The notes under the pieces: generated by a model | Told to the model about the DNA's origin: nothing | Database searches by the model: none | What the model saw: the letters and a program-made list of their open reading frames with translations, nothing else | Position numbers and translations under genes: made by a program | Assembly (NCBI RefSeq): GCF_963675455.1 | Contig: NZ_OY776217.1 | Coordinates: 3,396,001-3,460,000, forward strand | DNA from: Emcibacter sp. | GTDB lineage: Bacteria > Pseudomonadota > Alphaproteobacteria > Sphingomonadales > Emcibacteraceae | Direction of reading: 5' to 3' | DNA: 64,000 nucleotides | Shown: piece by piece, positions 24,385 to 33,102 of the stretch | Position numbering within the stretch: the stretch's first letter is position 1 | Layout: the number at the start of each line of letters is the position of its first letter

Positions 24385-26089
24385 GTTTGATTTTGTTTTT
24401 AATCTCGGTAATTTTATCGTCTTCAGGTTTCAGGGACAGGGCATGACGCCACTGAAACCTTGCTTCATTCCTGCGCCCAACCGCCCAGTAGGCATCGCCG
24501 AGATGATCATTGATCGCCCAGTCATCGGCCTGCAACATCACGGCTTTTTCAAGAACCTCTACGGCACGTGAATGCTCTCCCATCTTGAAAAGGGCCCAGC
24601 CCAGGCTGTCAATAATATAGCCGTCATGGGGTCGCAGTTCGGCCGCTTTCTCCAGCATGCCGCGCGCCTGGTCAACATTCAGGCCGCGATCAACCCAGCT
24701 GTAGGCGAGATAATTCAGCACCTGCGGCTGGTCGGGCCTCAGTTCCAGAGCTTTGAGCAAATCCATTTCCGCATCTTTCCATCTTTTTTCCCGCTCCAGT
24801 ACAATTCCGCGGGTATAAAAAACAGTCCAGTGCTTCGCTTCCGGTTCAGGAATACTTTCAATAAGCCTGTCATAGGCCCCTGCGGCATCGGCAAACCTGT
24901 TGTTCATGCGATAGAGGTCGCCAAGAACGCCAAACAGCTGATGTTTGTCGGGAAATTCTTTAGCCAGACTGCGCAAAATGGAAACCGCTTTTTCCAGATC
25001 CCCGGTTTTGTCGTATATCCAGGCCTGTTGCATTCTGGCCTGATAATAGAGGATGTCTTTCTTTTTAATATTCTGCAGGACAGCCAGCGCCCCATCATAA
25101 TATTCGTCAATTTCAAAAATCTGCCCAAGCAGGAAATCCGCCTCCGCGAAATCTTCCCTCATATATTTGCCATATCTGAGATAAAGGGTCGCCGGGGTCC
25201 GGATATTGTCCTGCATCAGGAAAGTTGATGCGGCAAAGAAAATTTCTGCAATTCCATCCTGATAGGACTTGACATGCCGGGCCGGCAAGTTGCCTTTCTC
25301 CAGCTGTTCCAGCCTCAGTTTCAGAGTTTCATTGTCGGGCGCTTTATCCAGATAATTAGTGAACAGCTCGCTGGCACTATCTTCGCGCCCCACACGCGCC
25401 AGCAACAACCCGTAAGCCTCAACCGTCCGCAAGGTGAGAGCATCAAGCGAACCCAATGAATCTACATAGAGTTCCTCGGCCCGGGCATCATTGCCCATAT
25501 ATTCATAAACCAGCCCGGCCTGGAATTTCTTGAAATTTTTGAAGGAGTCTTTCTGAAGAAGCTCTTCCAGCACCCTGGCTGCCTCTTCCTTATCCCCTTC
25601 CTTCGCAAACATCCATGCTTCAAACAGTGGTTTGAACAGGGCATAAACACCCGCGTCCCCGACCTGAACCAGGAACTTCCGCGCTTTGTCAAAGTGCCCT
25701 TTCTTTACCACCTCCAGAAACTGATACAGCCTGATCAGGCTGTCAGCCCGGTCAAGTTCAACCATATGCTCGGCGACCTGACCGGCACAGTCATACTGGC
25801 CATCTGCAATACAAAGGGAAAAGGTGCGCGCCAGAAGAGACAGATTATCCGGGTCCAGTTCTAGCGCCTGTTGATGATAAGTTGCCGCCGCGCCGATATC
25901 CATCGTCGCCCGGGCATGAAGACCGGCAAGATAAGCTCCGTACGGCTTTGGTGCCTCTTCTTCCTGTTCCACATTTGCCTGAGCAGTCATACTACAGACA
26001 AACAGGACTGCCGTCAGAAGTGCTATCCTGGCCCCGCGCCGAAAAAATATGGTCGCTCCGCCACCGATAGTCTTAATTCTGTCGAACAA
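24365..26089 (-). CDS. Tetratricopeptide-repeat protein, exported
   Basis: A 574-residue protein. It has an N-terminal basic stretch and hydrophobic segment (IALLTAVLFVCSMTAQANV), which looks like a signal peptide or anchor, followed by TPR motifs across nearly the whole length. Clear repeats include ATYHQQALELDPDNLSLLAR, DAEMDLLKALELRPDQPQVL, GMLEKAAELRPHDGYIIDSL and EVLEKAVMLQADDWAINDHL. TPR arrays bind other proteins; no enzyme domain is present. Comparable alphaproteobacterial proteins sit next to ispE and ETF-QO, as here, but no function is assigned. It lies 26 bases downstream of the ETF-QO gene, so it is likely on the same transcript. Confidence 0.85.
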   Translation of the reverse strand: MFDRIKTIGGGATIFFRRGARIALLTAVLFVCSMTAQANVEQEEEAPKPYGAYLAGLHARATMDIGAAATYHQQALELDPDNLSLLARTFSLCIADGQYDCAGQVAEHMVELDRADSLIRLYQFLEVVKKGHFDKARKFLVQVGDAGVYALFKPLFEAWMFAKEGDKEEAARVLEELLQKDSFKNFKKFQAGLVYEYMGNDARAEELYVDSLGSLDALTLRTVEAYGLLLARVGREDSASELFTNYLDKAPDNETLKLRLEQLEKGNLPARHVKSYQDGIAEIFFAASTFLMQDNIRTPATLYLRYGKYMREDFAEADFLLGQIFEIDEYYDGALAVLQNIKKKDILYYQARMQQAWIYDKTGDLEKAVSILRSLAKEFPDKHQLFGVLGDLYRMNNRFADAAGAYDRLIESIPEPEAKHWTVFYTRGIVLEREKRWKDAEMDLLKALELRPDQPQVLNYLAYSWVDRGLNVDQARGMLEKAAELRPHDGYIIDSLGWALFKMGEHSRAVEVLEKAVMLQADDWAINDHLGDAYWAVGRRNEARFQWRHALSLKPEDDKITEIKNKIKHGNASK

Positions 26090-26115
26090 ACGCCTCTCCT
26101 GTAACTTGCTCGGGC

Positions 26116-27774
26116 CTACATGTTGGGATAGTTTGGCCCCCCGCCGCCTTCCGGTACAACCCAGTTGATATTCTGTGTCGGGTCCTTGATATCACAGGTC
26201 TTGCAGTGAACACAATTCTGGGAATTGATCTGCAGACGCGGATTGCTGCCGTCATCTTCTGTCAGATATTCATAAACACCTGCCGGACAAAAGCGGGCCT
26301 CGGGACCGTCATAGATAGTATAATTGACTTTCACCGGCACGTCTTCATCAATCAGCGTCAGGTGACATTTCTGGTCTTCCTCGTGGTTGGTGTTGGAGAG
26401 AAAAACCGAAGACAGCTTGTCAAAGGTCAGCACGCCATCCGGCTTGGGATAATTAATGGGCTCACAATCCGCCGCCGGTTTGAGGCACTTGTGATCCTCG
26501 TCATGGCCAAATGTCCAGGGGAAGAGGAAACCGAGCCCAAGGTTGTTGAGCCACATATCCAACCCACTGTAAAGCGTGCCCCAGAAGGCGCCGAACTTGT
26601 GAATGGATGGTTTAGCGTTACGCACCATGTGAAGGTCTTTATAGACCCAGCTTGATTTGAATTTTTCTGTGTAGGCAACAAGTTCATCGCTTTCCCTGCC
26701 GCCGGCAACGGCGTCGAAGGCCGCTTCAGCCGCAAGCATGCCGGTCTTCATGGCATTGTGAGAGCCCTTGATTCGCGGCACATTGACAAACCCTGCAGAA
26801 CAGCCGATCAGAGCACCGCCCGGGAACGTCAGTTTGGGAATGGACTGGAACCCGCCTTCGTTGATGGCGCGGGCCCCGTAGGAAATACGACGTCCGCCTT
26901 CCAGCATCGGCGCAATCGCCGGATGGGTCTTGTAGCGCTGCATTTCCTCAAAGGGGGAAAGATAGGGGTTTTCATAATCCAGACCGACCACAAAACCGAT
27001 CGCCACCTGGTTATCTTCCAGATGATAGATGAAACCACCGCCCACGGTTTTGCTGTCCAGCGGCCAGCCCTGGGTATGGATTACCGTGCCCTGCTTGTGG
27101 TGTTCCGGTTTGATCTCCCAAAGTTCCTTGATACCGATGCCGTAGGACTGGGGCTGCACGCCGTCGCGCAGATTGAATTTATGGATCAGCTGTTTGGCCA
27201 GCGACCCCCGCACACCTTCGGCGATCAGGGTATATTTGGCCCTGAGCTCCATGCCGGGCATATAGGTGTCCTTGTGATGACCATCGGCGGCCACGCCCAT
27301 ATCGCCGGTAATGACGCCTTTGACCGTACCGTCTTCGCCATAAAGGATTTCTGCGCCGGTAAAGCCGGGAAAAATCTCGATGCCCATATTTTCAGCCTGC
27401 TGGGCAAGCCAGCGACTGACATTGCCGAGGCTGACAATATATTTGCCCTTGTTGCTCATCAGCGGCGGCATCAGGAAATGGTGCATGGAGGTCTTGCTGC
27501 CCTCTTTCAGTATCCAGTGCTGGTTGTCGGTGACTTCGGTGAGAAGAGGAGCTCCCTGCTCTTTCCAGTCGGGGATCAGTTCATCAAGCGCGATGGGATC
27601 AATAACGGCGCCAGACAGGATATGCGCGCCAACCTCGGAGCCCTTCTCCAGCACACAGACGGACAGGTCCTGACCCTGTTCATTGCACAGCTGTTTGAAG
27701 CGGATCGCCGCACTCAGACCAGCTGGACCGCCGCCGACGATGACGACGTCATACTCCATAAATTCGCGTTCCAT
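26116..27774 (-). CDS. Electron transfer flavoprotein-ubiquinone oxidoreductase
   Basis: A 552-residue membrane-associated flavoprotein that passes electrons from ETF to ubiquinone during fatty-acid and amino-acid oxidation. VVIVGGGPAGLSAAIRFKQL (residues 10-29) is the FAD dinucleotide motif; GGSALIGCSAGF-like sequence (GGALIGCSAGFVNVPRIKG) marks the second FAD contact; and the C-terminal ferredoxin-like part has a cysteine-rich ENCVHCKTCDIKDP-type segment (QNCVHCKTCDIKDPTQNINW) binding one [4Fe-4S] cluster together with CPAGVYEY upstream. Length equals the usual family length. It is the first gene of a unit leading to the TPR gene and ispE. Confidence 0.96.
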   Translation of the reverse strand: MEREFMEYDVVIVGGGPAGLSAAIRFKQLCNEQGQDLSVCVLEKGSEVGAHILSGAVIDPIALDELIPDWKEQGAPLLTEVTDNQHWILKEGSKTSMHHFLMPPLMSNKGKYIVSLGNVSRWLAQQAENMGIEIFPGFTGAEILYGEDGTVKGVITGDMGVAADGHHKDTYMPGMELRAKYTLIAEGVRGSLAKQLIHKFNLRDGVQPQSYGIGIKELWEIKPEHHKQGTVIHTQGWPLDSKTVGGGFIYHLEDNQVAIGFVVGLDYENPYLSPFEEMQRYKTHPAIAPMLEGGRRISYGARAINEGGFQSIPKLTFPGGALIGCSAGFVNVPRIKGSHNAMKTGMLAAEAAFDAVAGGRESDELVAYTEKFKSSWVYKDLHMVRNAKPSIHKFGAFWGTLYSGLDMWLNNLGLGFLFPWTFGHDEDHKCLKPAADCEPINYPKPDGVLTFDKLSSVFLSNTNHEEDQKCHLTLIDEDVPVKVNYTIYDGPEARFCPAGVYEYLTEDDGSNPRLQINSQNCVHCKTCDIKDPTQNINWVVPEGGGGPNYPNM

Positions 27775-28092
27775 GATTTTTCTCCCTCTTCTCGAAGAGC
27801 CGTGACAGCTGCTCTTTTTTGAATCAAAATACCCTTGAAATCCAGTTTATGCCTCTATGTTACTCGCGGGTCAACGTTATATCACTTTCACACCGGCATT
27901 ATGGCGCATTGCCGCACAACTTTCAAACGATCGTTTTAATTTATTTTCCAACATATTCTCGCCCCAGAATTCCGTCACTCTGACTTTTACCAAATGTTTT
28001 CAGAGCCCATATTGTGTTTTCTCCGCGCACATGGTTAAAATACAAACCACATTCTAATGTATTTTTAACGGATTTGAGTCACACTTCATTTT
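27775..28092. other. Divergent intergenic region with a perfect palindrome
   Basis: This 318-base stretch separates the divergent ETF-QO and UDG genes and should hold both promoters. I see no gene in it. A perfect 12-bp palindrome, AAACGATCGTTT, lies at 27925-27936 and is a candidate operator, for example of the TetR type. A GANTC methylation site (GAGTC) lies at 28076-28080, 13 bases before the UDG start. Confidence 0.5.
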
Positions 28093-28914
28093 ATGAGCCA
28101 TATCAGCACAGAGTCGCACGATCAGTCTCCCCTCGCCCTGCTCCAGTGGTATCTGGACAGCGGGGTCGACGAATGTATTTCCGGGGAGGCCACCGACTGG
28201 TTTGCCATCAGTACCGAAGCAAAACCGGCGACCTCGAAAAGCGAAAGCCCCACCCCTGTTTCACAGGCTCGAAAAGCAGCTCCCTCACCGCTTCTCGCCA
28301 CCGACCAGATTGCGTCCACAGCGAAAGAACTGGTCAGGGACTGCAAAAACCTTAATGACCTGCGCCAGATGATCGAGGAATTCGACGGCTGCGCCCTGAA
28401 AAAAACCGCTTCCAAAACCGTATTCTCCGATGGTATTCCCGGCAGCGACCTGATGCTGATCGGCGAAGCCCCGGGCGTCGAGGAAGACCGCCAGGGAAAA
28501 CCCTTCGTCGGCGCCAGTGGCCAGCTTCTGGACAAAATGTTCGCCGCCATTGGCCGAAGCCGGCAGGAAAATCTTTATATTTCCAATACCCTGCCCTGGC
28601 GCCCGCCGGGCAACCGCAAACCTTCAGACCCGGAACTTATTATCTGCCGACCGTTCCTGATGAAACATATCGAACTGGCGGCCCCCAAAGTCCTTGTCCT
28701 GCTTGGAGGCACTGCTGCGGGCAGCCTGCTGGACAGCAATGCCGGCATCACCCGTCTCAGGGGCAAATGGCATGAGGTCGATGTTGCCGGTCGTAAAATT
28801 CCCGCCATGGCCACCTATCATCCCGCCTATCTGTTGCGCCAGCCGCAAGCCAAGGCCCAGGCCTGGAGCGACCTTCAGAAGATCCGGGACAAACTTAACG
28901 AACTGGACGGGTAA
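28093..28914 (+). CDS. Uracil-DNA glycosylase, family 4-like
   Basis: A 273-residue DNA-repair enzyme of the UDG superfamily. After a variable N-terminal 90 residues, VMLIGEAPG-type motif A appears as LMLIGEAPGVEEDRQGKPFV, then GASGQLLDKMF, YISNTLPWRPPGNRKP, and motif B-like ATYHPAYLLRQP near the end. It removes uracil from DNA. Family 4 enzymes carry an iron-sulfur cluster on four cysteines; here the first pair is reduced to one (FDGCALKKTA), and IICRPFL supplies another, as in many alphaproteobacterial homologues, so the cluster may be absent or differently bound. It is followed five bases later by the slt gene. Confidence 0.9.
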   Translation: MSHISTESHDQSPLALLQWYLDSGVDECISGEATDWFAISTEAKPATSKSESPTPVSQARKAAPSPLLATDQIASTAKELVRDCKNLNDLRQMIEEFDGCALKKTASKTVFSDGIPGSDLMLIGEAPGVEEDRQGKPFVGASGQLLDKMFAAIGRSRQENLYISNTLPWRPPGNRKPSDPELIICRPFLMKHIELAAPKVLVLLGGTAAGSLLDSNAGITRLRGKWHEVDVAGRKIPAMATYHPAYLLRQPQAKAQAWSDLQKIRDKLNELDG

Positions 28915-28919
28915 TCGGC

Positions 28920-30806
28920 ATGAAAGTTCAGGTACTGAGTATAATTGCCTCCCTGTTTGTTCTCGCCGCTGGTCCGGCGCTGGCCCAGGAAGCTGTGCCG
29001 ACACCGCTCGCCGCACCGCTGCTGAGCCCGGTGGAACCCTCCGCTGTGGAAGAGAAAAAGATTGAAACTCTTGTTGATCTGGCACAGCTCAGCGATGCGG
29101 ATGTTTCGCTGTATCAGGAAATTTTCGAGCTGCAACGGGACGGCAAATGGTCCAGCGCCGACCGGCTGATTAAAAAACTGAATAATAATATTCTGATGGG
29201 CCATGTGCTCTATGAACGTTTCATGCACCCGACGGCCTATACCTCCCAGTACAGGGAACTGTCCGCCTGGATGCTGAAATATCCGGATCATCCCGGCGCC
29301 AAAAGAATTTACGACCTGGCCGTCAAGAAAAACGGCGGAAGAAACAGCCGGCTGCACAAGCCTGTGCCCCTTCTGGCCGCCTCTTTTCCGGCGGACAAAC
29401 CAGTCAAAGCTGTGCTGGTACAGCAGACATCCGCACCAGTACCGGAAGGTCTTGATCCTACCGCGCCCCAGCCAAATGCCAAGAGAAGCAAGGCGGAACG
29501 TGTCGAGATCGCCAACCTGAAAAAACGCATCCGGCGTTACCTGCGCCGCCAGAATGCGGAGCGGGCGGAAAAAAGGTTATGGGCCTTTGAACCCCTCAAT
29601 CTGCTTACCCAGGAAGAATTTCACGACCTGCTGACCGACATTGCCCAAAGTTATTATTTCAAGAACCAGGACGAAAAGGCCTATGCCCTGGCCCTGATCG
29701 CCTCGGACAACCTACGCGAAAAAGCCTCTCAGTCAGACTGGGTCGCCGGCCTTGCCGCCTGGCGACTGGGAGACTGCCTGCGCGCCGCAGATCATTTTGA
29801 AAAGGTGGCCTTTTCACCGGTGGCCGGCGACTGGATGTCCTCGGCCGGAGCATACTGGGGCGCCCGGGCAAATACCGTCTGCCGGCAACCCGAGCGGGTC
29901 CGGCCATTGCTTGCCCATGCCGCCAGTTTTAACCGCACCTTTTACGGCCTGATCGCTGAATATCAACTGGGTCAGACGCCAGCCCTGAACTGGGATCAGC
30001 CTGAATTCAGCGGCGAGCTTTTCCAAAGCATCAGTTCGCTTGGCAACGTCAAACGCGCCATCGCTCTGGCCCAAGTCAAGAAAACCATGGCCGCCGACAT
30101 GGAATTATCCGATGCCTGGCGGCGCACCTCCGGCGACAAGCACGCCGCCCTTCTGGGCCTGGCCAGCACACTTGGCCTTGCCGGGACCCAGCTTAAAATC
30201 GGCAAGATCGAGGAACAAAAACGGCTGGCAGCCCTCGATAGCACCCTTTACCCACTGCCCGATATGGAGCCGGAGGGCGGTTTTGTCCTCGACCGGGCGT
30301 TGCTGTTTGCCATTGTCCGCCAGGAAAGTGAATTCAACAGCTGGGCCAGAAGTTCGGTTGGCGCCCGCGGCATCATGCAGGTCATGCCGCGGACCGCAAG
30401 CTACATCGCCCGGGACCGTTCCCTCAGGTCCAGCAGCCGCATCAAGCTTGACGATCCGCGCTATAACATGGCGCTGGGACAGAAATATCTGGTCGACATG
30501 CTGGCGCCGGAATTTGCGAACGGTAACCTGTTCAAACTTTTGACCGCCTATAATGCCGGTCCGGGCAACCTGCGAAAATGGCTGAGAAAAACCAATTTCC
30601 AGGACGATCCCTTGCTATTCATCGAAAGCATTCCGGCACGGGAAACCCGTCACTATATCGAGCGGGTCCTCAGTAACTACTGGATCTATCGCATGCGGTT
30701 TGGTCAGGACGTTACCTCCCTGAAAGACATTGCATCCGGCGACTGGCCACTGTATCAACAGCAGGAAGACCACAAAGCCGAAAGACAAAGACATGCCCAA
30801 CGTTGA
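28920..30806 (+). CDS. Soluble lytic murein transglycosylase (Slt type)
   Basis: A 628-residue periplasmic enzyme that cleaves peptidoglycan strands to 1,6-anhydro ends. The signal peptide ends near LAAGPALAQEA. A long alpha-helical superhelix with TPR-like repeats fills residues about 50-440, then the SLT lysozyme-like domain: AIVRQESEFNSWARSSVGAR with the catalytic glutamate in RQESEFN, GIMQVMPRTA, and LTAYNAGPGNLRKWL. The arrangement equals E. coli Slt70. The stretch after the signal peptide is proline/alanine rich. It starts 5 bases after the UDG gene and overlaps moaB by 14 bases, so the three form one operon. Confidence 0.93.
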   Translation: MKVQVLSIIASLFVLAAGPALAQEAVPTPLAAPLLSPVEPSAVEEKKIETLVDLAQLSDADVSLYQEIFELQRDGKWSSADRLIKKLNNNILMGHVLYERFMHPTAYTSQYRELSAWMLKYPDHPGAKRIYDLAVKKNGGRNSRLHKPVPLLAASFPADKPVKAVLVQQTSAPVPEGLDPTAPQPNAKRSKAERVEIANLKKRIRRYLRRQNAERAEKRLWAFEPLNLLTQEEFHDLLTDIAQSYYFKNQDEKAYALALIASDNLREKASQSDWVAGLAAWRLGDCLRAADHFEKVAFSPVAGDWMSSAGAYWGARANTVCRQPERVRPLLAHAASFNRTFYGLIAEYQLGQTPALNWDQPEFSGELFQSISSLGNVKRAIALAQVKKTMAADMELSDAWRRTSGDKHAALLGLASTLGLAGTQLKIGKIEEQKRLAALDSTLYPLPDMEPEGGFVLDRALLFAIVRQESEFNSWARSSVGARGIMQVMPRTASYIARDRSLRSSSRIKLDDPRYNMALGQKYLVDMLAPEFANGNLFKLLTAYNAGPGNLRKWLRKTNFQDDPLLFIESIPARETRHYIERVLSNYWIYRMRFGQDVTSLKDIASGDWPLYQQQEDHKAERQRHAQR

Positions 30807-31314
30807 TGAATTCATCCCGCTGAATATTGCCGTCCTTACCGTTTCTGACAGCCGCACCCCGGAGACAGACACCTCGGGTCAGTTGCTGGTGGACCGGCTT
30901 ACCGAAGCCGGTCACAAACTGGCCGACCGGGCCCTGTTGCCCGACGACTGGAACACACTGACAAACCAGTTTAAAAAATGGATCGATGACGACAATATTC
31001 AGGTGGTCATTTCCACCGGCGGTACGGGGCTGACCGGCCGGGACATCACGCCCGAGGTTCTCACGCCTTTGTTTGACAAGGAAATTCCGGGGTTTGGCGA
31101 ATTGTTTCGCATGATCAGCTTCAAATTTATCGGCACCAGTACCCTGCAGTCCCGGGCGCTAGGCGGTATCGCCAACGGCACCTATCTGTTTGCCCTGCCC
31201 GGCTCCACCGGCGCCTGCAAGGACGGCTGGGACAATATCCTGGCGGAACAGCTGGATTCGCGCCACGGGCCCTGCAATTTCGTCGGCATCATGGGGCGGT
31301 TGAAAGAACAGTGA
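30793..31314 (+). CDS. moaB: Molybdenum cofactor biosynthesis protein B
   Basis: A 173-residue MoaB/Mog-fold protein that binds molybdopterin and takes part in its adenylylation. NIAVLTVSDSRTPETDTSG starts the domain; VVISTGGTGLTGRDITPE is the conserved molybdopterin-binding loop, followed by the ALGGIANGTYLFALPGSTGA motif. ATG 30793 is chosen since the fold starts there; it overlaps the slt stop by 14 bases. No other cofactor genes are in the window. Confidence 0.94.
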   Translation: MPNVDEFIPLNIAVLTVSDSRTPETDTSGQLLVDRLTEAGHKLADRALLPDDWNTLTNQFKKWIDDDNIQVVISTGGTGLTGRDITPEVLTPLFDKEIPGFGELFRMISFKFIGTSTLQSRALGGIANGTYLFALPGSTGACKDGWDNILAEQLDSRHGPCNFVGIMGRLKEQ

Positions 31315-31321
31315 CAAGGCC

Positions 31322-31924
31322 TTAGAGAGGACGTGGCAGTCCCGCCCTCTCGAAATCCGTAATATCATCGATATCTGTCAGTGTTCTGAGCCGGGCAATC
31401 CGGCATTCCGGGTGGATGTTTGCGAGTGTATCCTCCAGTGCATGCTCGGTCGACCAGCGCACCTTCTCAAAAGGACGCAGAATGCGTGGGCGACGTCGCA
31501 TGCCAACGAGCCAGTAACCGCCGTCTTCCGCCGGCCCGAATGTCATGTCATGATTTTCAAGGGACCTGAACGCCGCGCTGATATCGGCCTTCGTTATGTC
31601 GGGGATATCCCCGCCAATGATGACCGCCGGACCGGACGGCAGACCGTCGAACGCCCGCTGCATCCGCTGTCCAAGATCTCCTCGCCCCTGCGCCTGATGT
31701 AACAAGTTATGCGGCCAGAAATTACCTGACAACGCAAATCTGTCGGGGGACACAAAAAGCGTCATCTCCCATCGGGGATCCCGCAGGCGCCGGATCAGTT
31801 TCTGCACCTGCCGCCGATAGAAAACCCAGGCCGGCACCCTGCCCAGATCCCGGGCAAGCCGTGTTTTCACCGTCCCGATCCGCGGCGCTTTGAGAAATAT
31901 GACCAAATGTCGGCTGGAAACCAT
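31322..31924 (-). CDS. TIGR04282-type glycosyltransferase (DUF2064)
   Basis: A 200-residue protein of the nucleotide-diphospho-sugar transferase fold. ATG 31924 is chosen because GGGAAAG is five bases upstream; a start at 31945 has none. VIFLKAPRIGTVKTRLARDLG is the N-terminal nucleotide-binding signature (read in two parts), IIGGDIPDITKADI is the DxD-like region, and FGPAEDGGYWLVGM the third conserved motif. This family is often encoded beside a TIGR04283 glycosyltransferase and has been linked to arsenosugar biosynthesis. Here the TIGR04283 relative lies 1.2 kb upstream on the same strand, with a diguanylate cyclase gene between them. No arsM or arsenosugar radical SAM gene is in the window. 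Confidence 0.85.
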   Translation of the reverse strand: MVSSRHLVIFLKAPRIGTVKTRLARDLGRVPAWVFYRRQVQKLIRRLRDPRWEMTLFVSPDRFALSGNFWPHNLLHQAQGRGDLGQRMQRAFDGLPSGPAVIIGGDIPDITKADISAAFRSLENHDMTFGPAEDGGYWLVGMRRRPRILRPFEKVRWSTEHALEDTLANIHPECRIARLRTLTDIDDITDFERAGLPRPL

Positions 31925-31963
31925 GAAACTTTCCCGAAAAAACAAATAATTGCTCGGGCTGGA

Positions 31964-32968
31964 TCAGACCGACACCCGGTTGCGCCCCCCTTCCTTGGAT
32001 TTATAGAGCGCCTTGTCCGCTTTTTCGATCAGTTTTTCCGCTGTTTCCGTGTCCTTACCCTGTTCCGCCACCCCAATACTGACAGTGGTGCTTATTTCTC
32101 CTTCCCGGGCAGGAATGGTCTTACCGGCAACATTTTTCAGGGTTCTTTCCATAATCTTTTTTGCTTCGGAAAGGTGAGTACCAGACAAAAGAACGGTAAA
32201 CTCGTCACCGCCATAGCGATAAACCCTGTCACCTACCCGCAGGCTTTCCTTAATGGCCTCTGCAACGGTTTTTAGAACCCGGTCCCCAACCACATGACCG
32301 TGGTTATCGTTGACTGCCTTGAAGTTGTCCATGTCCACTAGGGCAATGCTGAAGGGTACCTGATTATTATCATACTCCTCAAGGCAATGAACAAGGTCCT
32401 CAACAAAGGCCGCCCGGTTCCCGGCACCCGTTAACTGGTCTATTAAAAACAACCGGCGCTGCTGTTCCTGATCATATCTCCGATAGGCGCTGCTGGCACA
32501 GTCCATATCCATGAAAGTTACTTTCTGGATGGCCATCATCGCATTCAATAAAAGTGTGGGGCTGTCGATATACTTACCGACAAGGAACTGTGTCAGATAG
32601 CCAAGCACCCGATGATAGGCCGAGGAAAAATCCGTCAGACTGACGCCGTGATGCCAATGCGTCTTGCCGATCCTTTCAGCCGCTTCAAAATACTTATGGT
32701 GATAGTTGCCGCTCAGGACAAAGTTGATCCAGTGTTTCTTCTGGGCAATCCTTGCGCGGAGCCTGACCTCTTCATCCCTGAGGATCAGCGACGTTCTTTC
32801 ATTGCCCATGAGGTCCACATAAAATTTATCGAGCACCTCATCGATAACCGATGTCAGGAATGGATATATTTCCGCCAAAGTTTCCAGGGTATCCTCGTCA
32901 ATGCCATACCCTGTAAGTTTGTCCCGGGTTTTATACGTACTCACCGAACTACCTCGCACTTTATCCAC
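31964..32968 (-). CDS. Globin-coupled diguanylate cyclase (heme oxygen-sensor type)
   Basis: A 334-residue cytosolic signalling protein. Residues about 20-160 form a globin-coupled sensor domain (protoglobin-like): LRARIAQKKHWINFVLSGNY, then RIGKTHWHHGVSLTDFSSAY, where the histidine of RIGKTHWHHG is the likely heme ligand. A short linker leads to the GGDEF domain: DQLTGAGNRAAF, ALVDMDNFKAVNDNHGH, RVYRYGGDEFTVLL and VSIGVAE. The active-site GGDEF is intact, and RVGD five residues before it is the inhibitory I-site. It should make cyclic di-GMP under control of oxygen or another gas bound to heme. It lies between the two glycosyltransferase genes and has an AT-rich promoter region upstream (33000-33060). 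Confidence 0.92.
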   Translation of the reverse strand: MDKVRGSSVSTYKTRDKLTGYGIDEDTLETLAEIYPFLTSVIDEVLDKFYVDLMGNERTSLILRDEEVRLRARIAQKKHWINFVLSGNYHHKYFEAAERIGKTHWHHGVSLTDFSSAYHRVLGYLTQFLVGKYIDSPTLLLNAMMAIQKVTFMDMDCASSAYRRYDQEQQRRLFLIDQLTGAGNRAAFVEDLVHCLEEYDNNQVPFSIALVDMDNFKAVNDNHGHVVGDRVLKTVAEAIKESLRVGDRVYRYGGDEFTVLLSGTHLSEAKKIMERTLKNVAGKTIPAREGEISTTVSIGVAEQGKDTETAEKLIEKADKALYKSKEGGRNRVSV

Positions 32969-33102
32969 CTTGCCGCCTGGTTCATAATAAAGTATCAGGC
33001 GGACTTCCGCATCTATTCCCCCTTATATTCATATATTAAGAATATATAGCAATAACATTATCAAATACATAACACTTCTGTATCGGTCTCTTTTCGGCTC
33101 TT

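Noticed and set aside
26758..27822. 354-codon antisense frame opposite the ETF-QO gene
   Set aside because: No domain visible; the opposite strand encodes a complete, well-known enzyme.
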